From: Flavobacteriaceae bacterium
GTDB lineage: Bacteria > Bacteroidota > Bacteroidia > Flavobacteriales > Flavobacteriaceae
Length of the DNA stretch: 7,823 bases
NCBI GenBank assembly: GCA_015493405.1
Contig: WGDF01000202.1
Span: 1-7,823 of the forward strand
Direction: 5' to 3'
Below, in pieces: positions 7,174-7,823 of this stretch. Both the position numbers and the translations under genes were made by a program. The notes under the pieces are model-generated. The model saw nothing but the letters and a program-made list of their open reading frames with translations, was not told where the DNA came from and searched no databases. Within the stretch, counting starts at the first letter, position 1; each line of letters begins with the position of its first letter.

Positions 7174-7181
7174 ATCAAATT

Positions 7182-7823
7182 TTAATAAAACATGCGTTCT
7201 ACCGGATTGACAGCGAAGAAATAAGGTATTTCTTTATAAGATTTGATAAATGATTTTAATAAAAGTAATCGGGCTTTTTTGCCAACTGCAATGCTTCCGG
7301 ATTGGTCTGCTAATTCCAAAGCAGCAGCGGCATTGATTGTTGCGGCATTGAGGGCTTGTTCCGGACTCAATTTTTGCTTGATGCACGCCAAAGAAATAAC
7401 AAAATTCATATTAAAACTCGGTGTAGAACCCGGATTGAAATCAGTAGCCAGTGCAACGGCTATGTTCTCATCAATCATTTGCTTGACAGGCGCATAAGGA
7501 ATGTCTATAAAGAAACTACAAGCGGGTAGTGCAGTGGCTATCGTTTGCGATTGAGATAAAACTTTAAAATCTTCCGGCGTCATCACTTCCAAATGATCAA
7601 CGGAAATCGCTTTGTTTTTAAGCGCAACTTGAATGCCTCCAATACTGTTGAATTGATTGACGTGGACTTTAGGCTTTAAGCCGTAATGGCGTCCGGCTTG
7701 TAAGATAGTTTGGGTTTCTTCTGCAGTAAAATAGCCTTTTTCACAGAATACATCAATATAGTCTGCCAGTTTTTCTTCAGCTATTTTGGGGAGCATTTCA
7801 TCGGTAATCAATCGGAGGTATTC
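7182..7823 (-). CDS. hutI: Imidazolonepropionase HutI, C-terminal 213 residues (5' end outside the window)
   Basis: HutI hydrolyses 4-imidazolone-5-propanoate to N-formimidoyl-L-glutamate, the third step of histidine degradation, using a metal-dependent amidohydrolase barrel. The frame is open to the right edge; the visible protein starts EYLRLITDEMLPKIAE. Recognisable parts are ADYIDVFCEKGYF (residues 21-33), the metal-ligand strand KVHVNQFNSIGG (H54), SVDHLE (H77), and ATDFNPGSTPSFNMN with the metal-binding Asp (D128). SPEQALNAATINAAAAL (153-169) is the usual C-terminal helix of this family. The first two metal-binding histidines lie outside the window. The position that is Glu in HADE-type members is Gln here (HVNQ), also seen in other HutI as HADQ. 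The tail reads GKKARLLLL where amidohydrolases nearly always have GKxADL, so a conserved Asp is replaced by Arg. The stop is at 7182-7184. No other hut gene is visible. Confidence 0.93.
   Translation of the reverse strand, partial: EYLRLITDEMLPKIAEEKLADYIDVFCEKGYFTAEETQTILQAGRHYGLKPKVHVNQFNSIGGIQVALKNKAISVDHLEVMTPEDFKVLSQSQTIATALPACSFFIDIPYAPVKQMIDENIAVALATDFNPGSTPSFNMNFVISLACIKQKLSPEQALNAATINAAAALELADQSGSIAVGKKARLLLLKSFIKSYKEIPYFFAVNPVERMFY

Noticed and set aside
7243..7497. Open + strand frame opposite hutI
   Set aside because: Mirror of conserved HutI codons; no start signals or recognisable domain.

Overview
The window looks like an AT-rich chromosomal segment of a member of the Bacteroidota, most likely Flavobacteriia. 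Three things point there: the protein sequences (short GyrB, HutI, MtfA and SUI1 of that style), promoter-like TAnnTTTG boxes upstream of four genes, and start codons preceded by A/T-rich sequence with no Shine-Dalgarno motif. I see no mobile element, CRISPR array, rRNA or tRNA. Genus cannot be assigned by eye.

Layout. At 1-126 is the C-terminal end of queA (tRNA queuosine synthesis, + strand), closed by a strong hairpin terminator. A promoter region (about 189-417) with an FNR-like palindrome and a TATATTTG box leads into a two-gene + strand unit. This unit holds a sulfide:quinone oxidoreductase-like flavoprotein (418-1884) and a previously uncalled 57-residue basic, tryptophan-rich small protein (1918-2091). 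A bidirectional terminator (2108-2138) separates this unit from a - strand block read in the order gyrB (5382-3439), mtfA-like zinc peptidase (3359-2556), SUI1/YciH-type factor (2518-2162). A long perfect inverted repeat sits between gyrB and mtfA. Divergent from gyrB is a GT-B glycosyltransferase (5625-6767, +). Its start is better placed at 5625 than at the start of the long open frame. A small cold-shock protein gene (7090-6899, -) follows with its own terminator, and then the C-terminal part of hutI (imidazolonepropionase, -), which runs off the right edge.

How the genes fit together. Most are housekeeping genes without an obvious shared pathway: topology (gyrB), tRNA modification (queA), translation and RNA binding (SUI1, Csp) and histidine catabolism (hutI). 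The most distinctive part is the sulfide oxidation unit. The flavoprotein keeps three cysteines at the positions expected of a working sulfide:quinone oxidoreductase. It is followed 33 bp later by an uncharacterised small membrane-type protein, with a redox-regulator-like palindrome upstream. This is the best candidate for something undescribed, but nothing here demonstrates a new system.
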